From contig JAOUOP010000028.1 in assembly GCA_029880325.1 (NCBI GenBank), positions 36,481-100,480 of the forward strand: a stretch of DNA of 64,000 nt. Direction: 5' to 3'. The position numbers and the translations under genes were made by a program. The DNA comes from Myxococcales bacterium. GTDB lineage: Bacteria; Myxococcota_A; Polyangia; Polyangiales; JAFGIB01. Below, in pieces: positions 8,992-18,700 of the stretch; position 1 is the stretch's first letter, and the number at the start of each line of letters is the position of its first letter. The notes beneath the pieces were generated by a model. That model saw only the letters and a program-made list of their open reading frames with translations, was not told the origin of the DNA and searched no databases.

Positions 8992-9298
8992 GATCGGTGC
9001 GGGGGGGTCGGAGCCCGGGGGGGGGGCCGGAGCCCGGGGGGGCCGGAGCCCGGGGGCAACCTCACCACGGCGGCTCCTGAGGCGTCGAAGGTAGCCCGAA
9101 TCCCCTGGGATTTCACCACCATCAGAGCTCCCCGGGCCACGGCTCCGAAGCCAGCGGGCGCCGCGCCGCCCCTGACCGCCTCATCAGCAGGCCGCCCTCG
9201 GGCGTCGGGCGCTGCTGCACCGAGGACAGCCAGTGAGGCCCCGGCATGACATGCAGAGACCGGCAATGCGGCCAATCCGGATCGTTTGCAATGGCTAT
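8992..9298. other. Gene-free stretch with G-tract tandem repeat (9001-9056)
   Basis: No supported gene lies here. Bases 9001-9056 hold three to four copies of a CCGGAGCCC-plus-G-run unit with G runs of 7, 10, 7 and 5. The repeat lies immediately upstream of the lipoprotein gene that starts at 8991, in its leader or promoter. The rest (9057-9298) shows no clear signal. Confidence 0.7.
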
Positions 9299-10213
9299 TC
9301 AAACCTCTTCGAGCACGAACGGTCGCCCCAATTCGAGCCGAAAGCGACCGCGCCCGGCCTTCAGCAAGCGGATCGCGTCGGTGCGCTCCTCGAGGCGTCG
9401 TCGTAACAGTATCAGACGCGTCTCGAGGTTATCCTTGATCGGCGGAAGCTGCAGGGCCGCGTCGAGACGTAACTCTTTGTTGGTAAATTCCCGACGCCCC
9501 TCGTCCCGTTGTTGCGTGAGCAGGCGCCACAGGATTCTTCCGGGCAGGCTCTTGATCAGGTACTGGCCGTCCAAAAAGAGGCTGGAGTCCTCGTGGTAGT
9601 AGCGAATCCGAACCGGGGCTCCCGCCGGCCCACCAGCCTCGGCCTGCACCCTGGCTCGCGCCGGCTGCTCGGCTACCGGCGAAGCCAGCGCGATGCCCGC
9701 GGCGATTTGGTTGGCCAACAGCGCGAGCACCTGCTCGGTGGTCGCGTCGAAGGCCGCCGGCTCGCTGCTCTCGACGCAGATGGCCCCCATCAGCCGCCCC
9801 TGGGCGAGCATGGGCACCGCGAGCTGACTGTCCACGTCTTCGAGACCGGGCATGGGGATTTCCCTGGAAACGAAAGCCTCGCCCTTTTGCTCGACGAGTT
9901 GCTCACGGGTGGTGCGGGCGTAGCGCAGCGCCGCGCGGAGGTTGCCGATGCGGATGGGCACCCCGCGCGCCGCGGCCACGCCGATGGTACCCACGCCCAG
10001 CTCGACCTCGGCACCCACGCCGGCTCGCGCATAGCCATGACTGGCCAGCAGCACCAGGCGGTCTGTGCCCTCTTCGACCACCAGCAGCATCGAGTGCGCA
10101 AGCCCAAGGCCGGACGCGAGCCCTGCCAGCGCGACATCCAGCAACGCGTCGAGATCCTCGGTCGCTGCGAGCCGACACGAGAGGGCGACGACTCCACCCA
10201 ACTCCGAGTTCAC
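9299..10213 (-). CDS. GAF-domain protein with C-terminal winged-helix-like domain
   Basis: 304 residues. Residues about 10-190 form a GAF domain (ALLDVALAGLASGL, GVGTIGVAAARG, AVPMLAQGRLMGAICVES). The last 100 residues (DGQYLIKSLPGRILWRLLT, NKELRLD, LRRRLEE, GRGRFRLEL) resemble an OmpR-type winged helix, which suggests a small-molecule-responsive regulator; this part is inference. The GTG start at 10213 overlaps the stop of the preceding flavin-type gene as GTGA, so it is translationally coupled as third gene of an operon with two split-barrel proteins. Confidence 0.75.
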   Translation of the reverse strand: MNSELGGVVALSCRLAATEDLDALLDVALAGLASGLGLAHSMLLVVEEGTDRLVLLASHGYARAGVGAEVELGVGTIGVAAARGVPIRIGNLRAALRYARTTREQLVEQKGEAFVSREIPMPGLEDVDSQLAVPMLAQGRLMGAICVESSEPAAFDATTEQVLALLANQIAAGIALASPVAEQPARARVQAEAGGPAGAPVRIRYYHEDSSLFLDGQYLIKSLPGRILWRLLTQQRDEGRREFTNKELRLDAALQLPPIKDNLETRLILLRRRLEERTDAIRLLKAGRGRFRLELGRPFVLEEV

Positions 10214-10623
10214 GACTCGGCCACTTCCAACGGCACGCGCTCGCACGCGTGCACGCGGAAGAGATAGGCGCTGGCAAGGCGAAAGATGTCGCTCAGCCCC
10301 ATCATGGTGGCGATGGCGTCGAGTTCGGCGCGCAGCTGCTCGAAGACGGGACCGGCTTCAAGGCTACTGTCGAACTCGAGAGTGAGCAGAAACTGCTGGC
10401 AATCCTTGGGATCCACGATCATCACCGTGGCGTGGGGGTTGTGCTCCAGGTTTGCGCGGGTCTTGCGGAAGAACTGGTTGGTGAGCGCCACGTGCTGACC
10501 GTCGACGTAGAGCACCTTCGAGATGTAGGTGACGTTGGGCATACCGTCGGCACCTACGGTGGAGAGGGTCGCGGGCAGCGCCGCGTCGAGGCTGGCCCGG
10601 GCGGCGGCGAGCAGATCGTTCAC
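10210..10623 (-). CDS. Pyridoxamine-5'-phosphate-oxidase-like FMN-binding split-barrel protein (second)
   Basis: 137 residues with the split-barrel pattern LPATLSTVGADGMPNVTYISKVLYVDGQHVAL (in two strands), then FFRKTRANLEHNPHATVMIVD. The family binds FMN or F420 and reduces small molecules or serves as a sensor. GTG start at 10623 overlaps the upstream stop (GTGA), and its own stop overlaps the GAF gene in the same way, so three genes are tightly coupled. The substrate is unknown. Confidence 0.78.
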   Translation of the reverse strand: MNDLLAAARASLDAALPATLSTVGADGMPNVTYISKVLYVDGQHVALTNQFFRKTRANLEHNPHATVMIVDPKDCQQFLLTLEFDSSLEAGPVFEQLRAELDAIATMMGLSDIFRLASAYLFRVHACERVPLEVAES

Positions 10624-11108
10624 GACGCCCCCGGAAGCGCACACCCGGCCTGGGGACCCGGGGTTTGATCGAAGACCGCGGTGGGCGCGAACGTGATTTC
10701 CACAAAGCGGCGGTAGCGAAAACCGGCACTGGCCTCGCGCGAGATCCGCATGCTCTCCAGCTCGGTGCAAAAGCCGTCCTGATAGGCCTCGACCCTCGGA
10801 ACCTGTCCCGGTTCGGCAGGGCGCACCTCGGCGCTCGCCCCCTTGATCTGGTAGGTCTTGAAGTCCTCCACGCGGCTGAGCACGACGGCGATGCCCGAAC
10901 CGGCCCGCAAGTCCTCACACAGGCCCCGAGAGCAGACCTCGGGCACGTGCACGCTCAGCCGCCTCCCACCGGCGTGCACGCGCGCCGCGTAGCCGCGGGC
11001 CGCGTGGGGTCTGCCTTCGCCGTCCGCCGACGCGACCACGATGGCCACCGGCCCCTCGACGAAGCGCGCGAGGTCCGCCTCGATTGCGAACGGGGCCGGA
11101 GCGTCCAT
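10620..11108 (-). CDS. Pyridoxamine-5'-phosphate-oxidase-like FMN-binding split-barrel protein (first)
   Basis: 162 residues. EGPVAIVVASADGEGRPHAARGYAARV is the first strand pair of the split barrel (given here in pieces: GPVAIVVASADGEG, RPHAARGYAARV). Then LRAGSGIAVVLSRVEDFKTYQIKG forms the next strands. The protein is longer than its downstream neighbour and differs in sequence, so it is a distinct paralogue. It heads the three-gene operon with a GAF/winged-helix protein; upstream lies the divergent promoter region shared with the hemerythrin gene. Confidence 0.75.
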   Translation of the reverse strand: MDAPAPFAIEADLARFVEGPVAIVVASADGEGRPHAARGYAARVHAGGRRLSVHVPEVCSRGLCEDLRAGSGIAVVLSRVEDFKTYQIKGASAEVRPAEPGQVPRVEAYQDGFCTELESMRISREASAGFRYRRFVEITFAPTAVFDQTPGPQAGCALPGAS

Positions 11109-11302
11109 GGGCCCAGGCTACCAAGAAACGCCCGCATCTGGAGCTGAAAGAAACCCGGGCCATGCGACCGCTTAGGAAAGTTTTAGCCTTTTGATCACAG
11201 ACATTTAGGAACGCGGCGAGGAGCGATCTTCTAGCTTGGATTTCGAGGCCGCCCACGACGGCGAGCCAAGAGCCAAGCCAAGCCAACCTCAGGAGACGCG
11301 CC
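11109..11302. promoter_or_regulatory. Divergent intergenic region with AT-rich patch
   Basis: It separates two divergent operons. Bases about 11170-11240 are much richer in A/T than the surroundings and contain TTAGGAA twice (around 11173 and 11206) and a TTTTGATCA patch. A promoter is expected here, but no box matches a consensus well enough to assign a sigma factor. Confidence 0.4.
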
Positions 11303-11968
11303 ATGAACCCCCGTTTCAGCCTCTACCACGAAATCCACAAGGGCCTGCGCCGGCAGCTGCTACAGCAGGTGCTCGAGTGTGGGCAAGTCGACCCCCGGGA
11401 CCGCAGCGCGGTCGCTTCGCTGACCGCGTCCTTCCGCAGCCTACGCAGCTTGCTCGAGGAGCACGCCCAGCACGAGCAGCGCTGGGTCGAGCCCCGGCTC
11501 GAGCGCATTCGGGCCGACATCGCCAGCTCCCTGGCCGCCGAACACGAGACGCTGGACCGGGACATGCTCGAGGTCGAACGCGCCCTCGAGCGCTGGGCCA
11601 GCGCCGAAGACGACCGGCAGGTGGCCCTGGGGCTGCGAGCCCACGCCGCCCTGGCGAGCTTCGCAGGCGCCTACCTCAGCCACATGGCGCGCGAGGAGGA
11701 CGAAGCCATGCCCGCCCTGCAGGCCGTCTTCAGCGACGAGGAACTGATGGCCGTAAGCGTCGAGCTGCGCGGCAGCGTCGCTCCCGAGCGCATGGCCGAG
11801 TTCATGTCCGTGATGATCCCGGCGCTGAACGTCGAGGAACGCAGCCAGCTATTCGCGGGCCTCAAGGCGGGCGCACCCCCGGAAGTGCTGCAGGGCATGT
11901 GCGCCCTGGCCGCCGACGTCCTTGACCCCGACGCCTGGTCCCAGGTGCAAAGCCGCGTCGGCCTGTAG
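11303..11968 (+). CDS. Hemerythrin-like HHE-domain protein
   Basis: 221 residues, largely helical. The candidate di-iron ligands are spread as in HHE proteins: HEIH near the N-terminus, HAQHEQRW, EHETLDRDM and HMAREEDEAM. It may bind O2 or NO, or protect against them. AGGAG lies 7 nt before the start. It is 39 bp upstream of a GST gene in the same direction, so the three genes hemerythrin-GST-glyoxalase may form one operon. Confidence 0.78.
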   Translation: MNPRFSLYHEIHKGLRRQLLQQVLECGQVDPRDRSAVASLTASFRSLRSLLEEHAQHEQRWVEPRLERIRADIASSLAAEHETLDRDMLEVERALERWASAEDDRQVALGLRAHAALASFAGAYLSHMAREEDEAMPALQAVFSDEELMAVSVELRGSVAPERMAEFMSVMIPALNVEERSQLFAGLKAGAPPEVLQGMCALAADVLDPDAWSQVQSRVGL

Positions 11969-12007
11969 CCCGCCGCCGCCGATACCACCCACGCCCAGGA
12001 GTTCATC

Positions 12008-12703
12008 ATGACCCACACAAAACCCACCCTCTACATGTTCCCCGCCTCCACCACCTGCCGCCCTATCCTGCTGTTTTGCGCCCAGCACGGCATCGAGCTG
12101 GAGCACGTCGTCGTGAACCTGATGACCGGCGAGCACATGGCCGACGCCTACCGCAGCATCAACCCCGCCCAGCGGGTTCCGGTTCTGCGCGACGGTGCCC
12201 TCCTTCTCACCGAGAGCTCATCGATCCTCAAGTACCTTGCCGAAAAAGTGAATAGCCCGACCTACCCCAAGGGAGATCCCATCCGCCGCGCTCGCATCAA
12301 CGAACGCATGGACTGGTTCAACACCGGCTTCTACATGGACTTCGGCTACAACCTGGTCTACCCACAGGTCCTGCCGCACATCAAGCGCAGCGACGCGGAC
12401 GTACAGGCTGCGACCCTGGAACTGGGCGCGAGCAACAGCGCCCGCTGGCTCACCCAGCTCGACGAGCACTGGATCGGCCCAGAGCGCAATTACGTCTGTG
12501 ACGACGAAATCTCGCTCGCGGACTACTTCGGCTGGGGCCTGGTCAGCATGGGCGAGCTGATCGGCCAGCGCCTCGAGCGCTACCCGAACGTCACGCGCTG
12601 GCTCGAGACCATGAACCGCTTGCCCGCATCGACCGAAGTCAACGCCGCCTTCGACGGCTGGGTGGCCTCGCTCGACGGCCAGAGCTTCCGGAGCGTCGCG
12701 TGA
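12008..12703 (+). CDS. Glutathione S-transferase family protein (theta-like)
   Basis: 231 residues. The N-terminal thioredoxin-fold domain has TLYMFPASTTCRPILLF and the cis-Pro region AQRVPVLRDG followed by the thiol-binding LLTESSSILKYL. The C-terminal all-helical domain has the N-capping-type ISLADYFGW. It probably conjugates glutathione or another thiol. AGGAG lies 7 nt upstream. Its stop overlaps the start of a glyoxalase-fold gene (GTGA), suggesting they act on the same substrate. Confidence 0.88.
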   Translation: MTHTKPTLYMFPASTTCRPILLFCAQHGIELEHVVVNLMTGEHMADAYRSINPAQRVPVLRDGALLLTESSSILKYLAEKVNSPTYPKGDPIRRARINERMDWFNTGFYMDFGYNLVYPQVLPHIKRSDADVQAATLELGASNSARWLTQLDEHWIGPERNYVCDDEISLADYFGWGLVSMGELIGQRLERYPNVTRWLETMNRLPASTEVNAAFDGWVASLDGQSFRSVA

Positions 12704-13233
12704 TCAAGCGCCTGCACCACGCCGCCTACCGCTGCAGCGACTCCGAGCGAACGCGGGCCTTCTACGAAGACTTCCTCGGCCTGCCGCTCGTCCACACCCT
12801 CGAGCTTGCGGAAACCAAGACCGGCTCCCGCATCACCGCCCTGCACACCTTCTTCGCCCTCGACGACGGCTCCTGCTTGGCCTTTTTCGAAGCCCCCGAG
12901 CGCCCCTTCGAGTTCAAAGCGCAAGGCGACCTCGACCTGCACATCGCCCTCGAGGTCAGCCGCGAAGACCTGCTGTCGATGCACGAGAAGGGAAAACAGC
13001 AGGGCATCGAAACCCGCGGCATCTCCCACCACGGCTTCATCGAGTCGGTCTACTTCCGCGACCCCGACGGCTACGTGGTCGAGCTGACCGCCCCCTGTGA
13101 CAACCACGCCGAAGCCATGGACCCGAGCCAGAACGGCGCCCGGGCCACGCTCGAAAGCTGGCAGCGGAGCAAGGCGCGGGCCCCGGCCTCGCGCGGGCAC
13201 GCCGCCGGGTTGTCGGACGCAGCGCAGCGCTGA
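12700..13233 (+). CDS. VOC (glyoxalase/dioxygenase) superfamily protein
   Basis: 177 residues. It begins RLHHAAYRCSDSERTRAFYEDFLGLPLVH, the first beta-alpha-beta module (metal ligand His in LHHAAY). Later LDLHIALEV and VYFRDPDGYVVELTAP supply the expected second His and the Glu ligand. Metal-dependent; the reaction could be isomerisation, ring cleavage or epoxide/thiol chemistry. GTG start is coupled to the GST gene. The C-terminal 35 residues are low-complexity. Confidence 0.85.
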   Translation: MIKRLHHAAYRCSDSERTRAFYEDFLGLPLVHTLELAETKTGSRITALHTFFALDDGSCLAFFEAPERPFEFKAQGDLDLHIALEVSREDLLSMHEKGKQQGIETRGISHHGFIESVYFRDPDGYVVELTAPCDNHAEAMDPSQNGARATLESWQRSKARAPASRGHAAGLSDAAQR

Positions 13234-13259
13234 AGCGCCATGGCCGACGTCGCTGTAGC

Positions 13260-13287
13260 CGACCCGCTGCTGAAACACGGCGGGTCG
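13260..13287. terminator. Possible terminator hairpin
   Basis: An 8-bp perfect stem (CGACCCGC / GCGGGTCG) with a 12-nt loop lies between the convergent glyoxalase-fold gene and the aldo/keto-reductase remnant. No T tract follows, so termination is inferred from position. Confidence 0.35.
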
Positions 13288-13340
13288 TCCGCCTGGCGAC
13301 AGCGGCGACGGGCTGGCCACCGTGAATCACCCAAGTCGGC

Positions 13341-14117
13341 TCAGAGCATTTTCTCGAGCGCCGCCATCTCCGCCCCATCGAGGCGAAAACCACCCGCAGC
13401 CACATTGCTCTCGACCTGTTCAGGCTTGGTCGCGCCCGCGATGACGCTGGAAACACTGGATTGGCTCAGCAGCCAGCCAGATGCCACGTCCAGCAACGTG
13501 CGCTCGCGTTCCTTGGCAAAGCCTTCGAGAGCCTCGATCTTGTCGAAGGTTTCATCGGTGAGCATGCGCGAGGCGCGTTCGCCCCACAGGCCGAGGCGTG
13601 TGTCCTTGTCGGGAGCCTCGCCGCGTCGGTATTTTCCGGTGAGCACTCCGCTCGCCAGCGGAAAGTAGGGCAGGATGCCCACCGCGTACTTCTCACAGGC
13701 CGGAATCAACTCGTGGCGGATCTTACGCTCGAGGAGGTTGTGGTGGTTTTGGGCCGAGACGAAGCCGGGGTAGCCGCGCTCGCGGGCCACGTGCAAGGCC
13801 TCGACCAGCATCCAACCGGCGAAGTTCGAGCATCCGATGTAGCGAACCTTGCCGGCGCGCACGATTTCGCCGAGCGCCTCAAGCGTCTCCTCGATCGGCG
13901 TGTCCGCATCGGGAAAGTGCATCTGGTAGAGGTCGATGTAGTCGGTACCCAGGCGCTCGAGGCTCGCCTCCACCGCGCGATGGATGTAGCGCTTGGAACC
14001 GCCCCGATCGAGGGGTGAGTCACCCGTGGCTCCCGAGAACTTGGTCGCGACGATGACGCTGGCGCGCTTGTCGCCCAGGGCCTTGCCCAGCATCTTCTCC
14101 GAGTCTCCGCGAGGCAT
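13341..14117 (-). pseudogene. Aldo/keto reductase, N-terminally truncated
   Basis: The sequence from GDSEKMLGKALGDKRA onward is a normal aldo/keto reductase: catalytic Lys in VIVATKFSG, catalytic His in YQMHFPD, then RYIGCSNFAGWML, the SAQNHHNLLERK segment and the NADPH-binding end SSVIAGATKPEQVESN. The first ~55 residues, which should carry beta strands 1-2 and the catalytic Asp and Tyr (usually DTADVYG), are absent. Upstream of MPRGDSEK the frame holds unrelated sequence. From the first in-frame ATG the product would be about 258 residues and should lack activity. It abuts a lipoprotein remnant in another frame, so a deletion is likely. Confidence 0.75.
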
Positions 14118-14760
14118 GACAGCCTTTGCAGCTGAGCTGATCGAGACGACGTGTGAGCCTTGCGTCAGCCAGCGGTGCGATCTGTGAAAACCGACGATTG
14201 GCCAGGCGGTAGACGCAGCGCAGTTCGCCACAGGCGGGCGCCACGGCATGGTGCCGATCGCTGCGATTGACCACACCGACCCGCTCGAAGCGCGTACGCG
14301 GACTCGAAAGCCAACGGATGTCAAAAAGGCGATGCGTCGTGCGCAGCCCGGTCCGCGCCGCCGGATCGCGCCAGCGGGCTACCGAGTCGTCTAGCGAAAT
14401 CAGAGCCTCGAAATCGCGGTAGAGGCTGCTGCTGGCCCGCATGCCGGCGGTGTCACGCACGTCCGCGCGTCCTTCGAGCCCAGCGCCTGCCCCCAGCCCC
14501 AGCGCTTCGAGTTCCGACAGCACAACCGGGTCGGTGATAAGCAGTGCGGCATGGGCCAGCGGCCGGGCCTGATCTTTGGGCTCGTCGGTAGCGGCATTGG
14601 ACGTGGGCGCCGGGGGCCCAGACTCATTCACTTCTGCAGGTGGCTTCAGGTCCTTGGCCGCAGGAGGGGCACCGGTTGGGAGCGTGGTACGGGGTTCGGA
14701 CTGCGCGCACGAGCAGACAAAGGCCACCAGCCACATACACCAGACGATCCTGCGGTGCAT
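14020..14760 (-). pseudogene. Lipoprotein remnant fused to the aldo/keto-reductase fragment
   Basis: The start MHRRIVWCMWLVAFVCSC is a lipoprotein signal with lipobox FVCSC. Then follow a Pro-rich linker and conserved-looking text (ALLITDPVVLSEL, RFERVGVVNRSDRH, CGELRCVYRLANR). This resembles the N-terminal part of long myxobacterial lipoproteins of unknown role. After RLDQLSCKGCHASR, a CxxCH-type motif, the homologous-looking sequence stops at about 14115 and the frame runs on into the antisense-free reductase text in a wrong frame to 14020. The gene therefore appears broken at its 3' end. Confidence 0.6.
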
Positions 14761-14831
14761 CACGACCCGCCCCACCAGGCACTCGCTCCGGCCGCCTCAT
14801 GCGCTCTCCTGTCCACCCTCACCGGTCACCC

Positions 14832-15731
14832 TCAGGATAGCCGCGTGTGCTGCGACCCGACCGCACGGAGATAGGCTTCCCGGAGCCGCCTGTAGAGGGG
14901 TCCCGGTCGGCCAGCCCCAAGCGCCCGGCCATCCACCTCCACGGCAGGCACAAGCCCGCGCACGCTGCTGGTGACGAAGATCTCACTGGCGCCATAGAGG
15001 TCGCACGGCCACAAAAGGCGCTCACCACATGGCACCCCCAGCTGCCCGGCAAGCTCTTCCACTTCACTTGCAGTGATTCCCGGCAGGATTCCCAACGCTC
15101 GCGGCGGGGTCCACAGCTGCTCGCCGAGCCGCACGAAGACGTTGCTGCTGGCTCCCTCCAGGACTTCACCGCCCGGCCCCAGCACGATGGCTTCGTCACC
15201 GCCCTGGGCTCCTGCCCGCTGCATGGCCAAAATCGAGCCGAGGAAGTTTCCACTCTTGACGCCGGGCGCCGGACCCGCTGGCAGCGCGCGCAGATCGTGC
15301 ACCGTCGCAAGCCTGAGGCCACGCTCGTAGAGTTCGGCCTCAGGCTCGGCAAACTCGGTCGCGTAGATGAGCACGCTCGACCGTACCGCCACGGGGCGCG
15401 GTCCGGGCGCGGCCACACCCCGGGTGACGACGATGCGCAGCACCTGCTCGAAGCCGCCAGCCGCGGCGACGGCCGCGTGCGCCCGCGCCCTCAGCTGCGA
15501 AACCGAAGACGGCGGCTCGATGCCCAGCGCGCGACAACCGCGCTCGAGCCGCTGCAAATGTTCCTCGAGGCGATGGGGACGCCCGGCGTAGGTTCGCAGC
15601 ACTTCGAAGACGCTGTCGCCGTACAAAAAGCCGCGGTCGAAGGCACTGACCTCGGCAGCGGCAACCTCCCGCAGCTCTCCGTCGATGTCGACAACGCCCC
15701 GCGGCAGTCCCGGGGGTTCGATTTCACTCAC
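14832..15731 (-). CDS. Class-IV PLP-dependent aminotransferase/lyase (PabC- or IlvE/Dat-like)
   Basis: 299 residues. Family marks: DRGFLYGDSVFEVLRTY near the start, the PLP-binding Lys in GVKSGNFLG, EGASSNVFV and GILPGITASEVEEL. These fit aminodeoxychorismate lyase (folate synthesis) or a branched-chain/D-amino-acid aminotransferase; the sequence alone does not decide. Its GTG start overlaps the stop of the giant TPR gene (GTGA), so it is translated by coupling to it, an odd pairing of a metabolic enzyme with a scaffold protein. Confidence 0.85.
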   Translation of the reverse strand: MSEIEPPGLPRGVVDIDGELREVAAAEVSAFDRGFLYGDSVFEVLRTYAGRPHRLEEHLQRLERGCRALGIEPPSSVSQLRARAHAAVAAAGGFEQVLRIVVTRGVAAPGPRPVAVRSSVLIYATEFAEPEAELYERGLRLATVHDLRALPAGPAPGVKSGNFLGSILAMQRAGAQGGDEAIVLGPGGEVLEGASSNVFVRLGEQLWTPPRALGILPGITASEVEELAGQLGVPCGERLLWPCDLYGASEIFVTSSVRGLVPAVEVDGRALGAGRPGPLYRRLREAYLRAVGSQHTRLS

Positions 15732-18700
15732 AGCTGTTGCAGCAGAGCCTGGGCTTCTGCGTGCTGTCCAGCCTCGGCCACCGCGCGTTCCAGCATCGCC
15801 TTGGCCTTGGTCTTGTCGCCCTGGCGGAAGGAGATGTCACCCAGCCGGAAGTAGACGTCGGCCTTGGTGATGCCCGAGTCCTCCTTCAGCTTCTGCAAGA
15901 GCAGCGCGCGGTAGGTCTTCTGGGCCCGCTCCAGGTCGCCCTGCTCCAGGCACAGCCGCCCCAGGTCGCGCAGGATGTGCACGTTGGTCAGGTCGATCTT
16001 GAAGGCCGCGTCGTAGCACTCCATGGCTTTTACCACGTCGCCGGCGCCCTCGTGGGCCTTGCCCAGGCGATGCTGGTAGAGCGCCACTTCCTTGGCCCGA
16101 CGACCGCCAAAGGATTCGATGATCTTTTCGAGCACCGGGATCGCATCGGCCTGACGATTGGCGGCGATGTAGAGGTCGCACAGCCCCAGCAGCGCTTCGC
16201 GGTCGGAGACCAACTCGACGGCCCGCTCCAGGTAGCCAATGGCGCTCGCGGGGTCTTCGAGCCTGTCGCGGTAGATGGCCGCGATGCGATTGAGCAGGGC
16301 CACCTTCTGTTCGGGCCCCTCCAGCGTCGCTTCCTCGGCGGAGAGCATCTCGGCGAGTTTCGCAAAGGCGGCGTGCTTTTCGTAAAGCACCTTGAGCCGC
16401 TCGCGGCTGTCTTCGTTGGCCGCGTCGATCACGAGCGCCCGCTGCAACGCGTTCTCCGCCAACTCCAAGTCACCCAGGCGTTCATCGGCAAGCTCCGACA
16501 ATCGATGGGCGGTGGCGATGGCCTCGGCCCCTTCCTGCAGGCCCAGGAGCGACTCCATGTGGCGCGCCGCCGCGCTCCAATCCTCGGCGGTCTCGCTGAG
16601 CCGCAGCAATGCGGAGAGCGCATGGCGGTGGCTGGCGTCGCGGGCAAAGATACGCTCGTAGCTGGCCACGGCTCGCGCCGCGTCCTGGAGCTTGTCTTCG
16701 CAGTACTCGGCGATGCGGCCGAGCAGCTGCAGCTCGGCCGCGACGTCGCCGGCCTGCGCCTGGCGGTCGGCCTGGGCCGCAAGCAGCTCCACCAGCGCCG
16801 CCCACTGGCCGTCCTCCAGATAGAGCTTTTCGAGCCGTGCTTCGGCGGCCGCATGTCCGGGCTGCTCATCGAGCAGCTGCGCCAACTCGGAGATGGCACC
16901 GGCGCGATCGCCGAGCCGCTCTTCGAGCAGTCCCGCGATGCGCATCCGGAGCTCCGCTCGCGGTTCGGGTTCGCTGGTGCGCCCCACCCGTACGTTCAAA
17001 AGCTCCCGAAGCTCCGAGAAGCGCTCGGCCGCGGTGTAGAGATCGGCCAGGCGTGCGACCGCCCCTTCGTGATCGGGCTCGGTCGAAAGCAGCTCCGACA
17101 GTACTTCAATGGCGCGATCGCCCTGCCCCAGGTGGTCGGCGAGCACACCGGCCAGCTCATGGCGCAGCTGGGTCTGCACGTCGCTCTCGTTCTCGACCGA
17201 CAGGCGCCGCTCGAGCAACTCGGCGACTTCATCGAAGCGCTCCTGGCTGGCGCGGATGCGCGCCAGCTGCGTCAGCGCATCCCGATCTTCGGAGTCGCTG
17301 CCCAGCAGCGTGGCGTAGCACTGACCTGCGGTCTCGGCATCGCCCAGGGTGGCATCGGCCAGGCGCGCCGCCTCGCGCAGGCGCTCGATACGCTCGCCCG
17401 AGTCGTGCTCGACCTCAGCCCACTGCCTCAGGCGCTCCACCAGATCGACCTCGCGGCCTGGCTCGCGCAATAGCGCCACCAGGCGCGCGTGCACCTCGGG
17501 CTGTTCGCGGTCGACCTCGACGGCCCAGGCCAGGCAGCGCTCCTCGGCCGCCGCATCGACCACGCGCTCGCGGTACCAACCCGCCGCCCGCAGACACAGC
17601 TCGCGCTTGCTCTGGCCCTCGATGGTGTTGGCCTCGACCAACCCCTCGACCATGCCGCGCACGCCCTCCCAACTACCAGCCATCTCGGCCAGCCGTTCGA
17701 CTTCCGACAGGGCTTCTTCATCGGCGGGGTCGAGTTCGAAGATGCGGCGCGCGCTCGACAGCGCACGGCCCGGATCGGAGAGGTCGTGCTCCCAGATACC
17801 GACCGCCTCACGCAGGAGCCTGAGGCGCTCTCCATCGGTCTCGGCCAGTCGAATGCGGATGTCGTAGAGCCCGGCCACCTTGTCGAGGGCGCCGGTCTGC
17901 CGGTAGCACTCGTCGAGGGTGAACAGCACGTCCTGGGCGAGCGCGTCGCGCTGCCCCAGCTTTTCCATGCCTTCGAGCGCGCGCTCGTCGGCCGGATCGC
18001 CCTCGAGCACTTCCTTGAAGGCGATGAAGGCACCGCGCCCGTCGTCGAAGCGCTCGTCGCGCAGGGTGCCGATGCGCAGTAAGAGTTCGGTGCGCTCGGC
18101 GGGATCGACGGCGGCACCGATGCGCCGCTCCATGATGTCGAGCAGCTGCTCCCAGCGCTCGGTCTTCAGATAGAGACGGTCGAGGTCGGCAAGTGTTTCG
18201 GTGGCGTCGTCGTGCTGCTCCGAAGCGTGCACGTAGGCGTCGATGGCCCGGCTGTCGTCCTGCAGCTCTTCCTCGCACACGCGTGCCAGGCGCCGATACA
18301 GCTCGCTGGCCGCCAGTGGGTCCGAGACCTGCGGCGCGGCGCCATCGAGCACCTCGGCCAGTCGCTCGAAGCGGCCAAGCTCGCGGGCCAGACGCTCGAG
18401 ATCGGCCAACAGCGTATCGTCGGTGGGGTCGTCGGGTAGTGCCCGGGCCAGGGCCTCGAAGGCATCGCCCGGCTGAGCGCGCCCTTGCTCGTGTACCTCG
18501 GCCAGCCGCTGCAGCTCGCTGCGGCGCTCGAAGGGATCGTCGAGGACGGCAACTCCTCCCTCGATGAGTTCAACGAGGTTATCCCAGCGCTGTTGGCTGC
18601 GCAGCAGGGGCTCGAGGATCTCGGCCGCAGCCACCCTCTGCTCGGGGCTCTTGCTGATGCGCATCAGCGCTTCGATGCTGCTGCCGTGGCTGGGGTCGAC

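Noticed and set aside
13150..13164. GAAAGCTGGCAGC as a further copy of the dispersed repeat
   Set aside because: It lies in a coding region, matches only about half of the core and lacks the ACGTTTTC part; probably chance.
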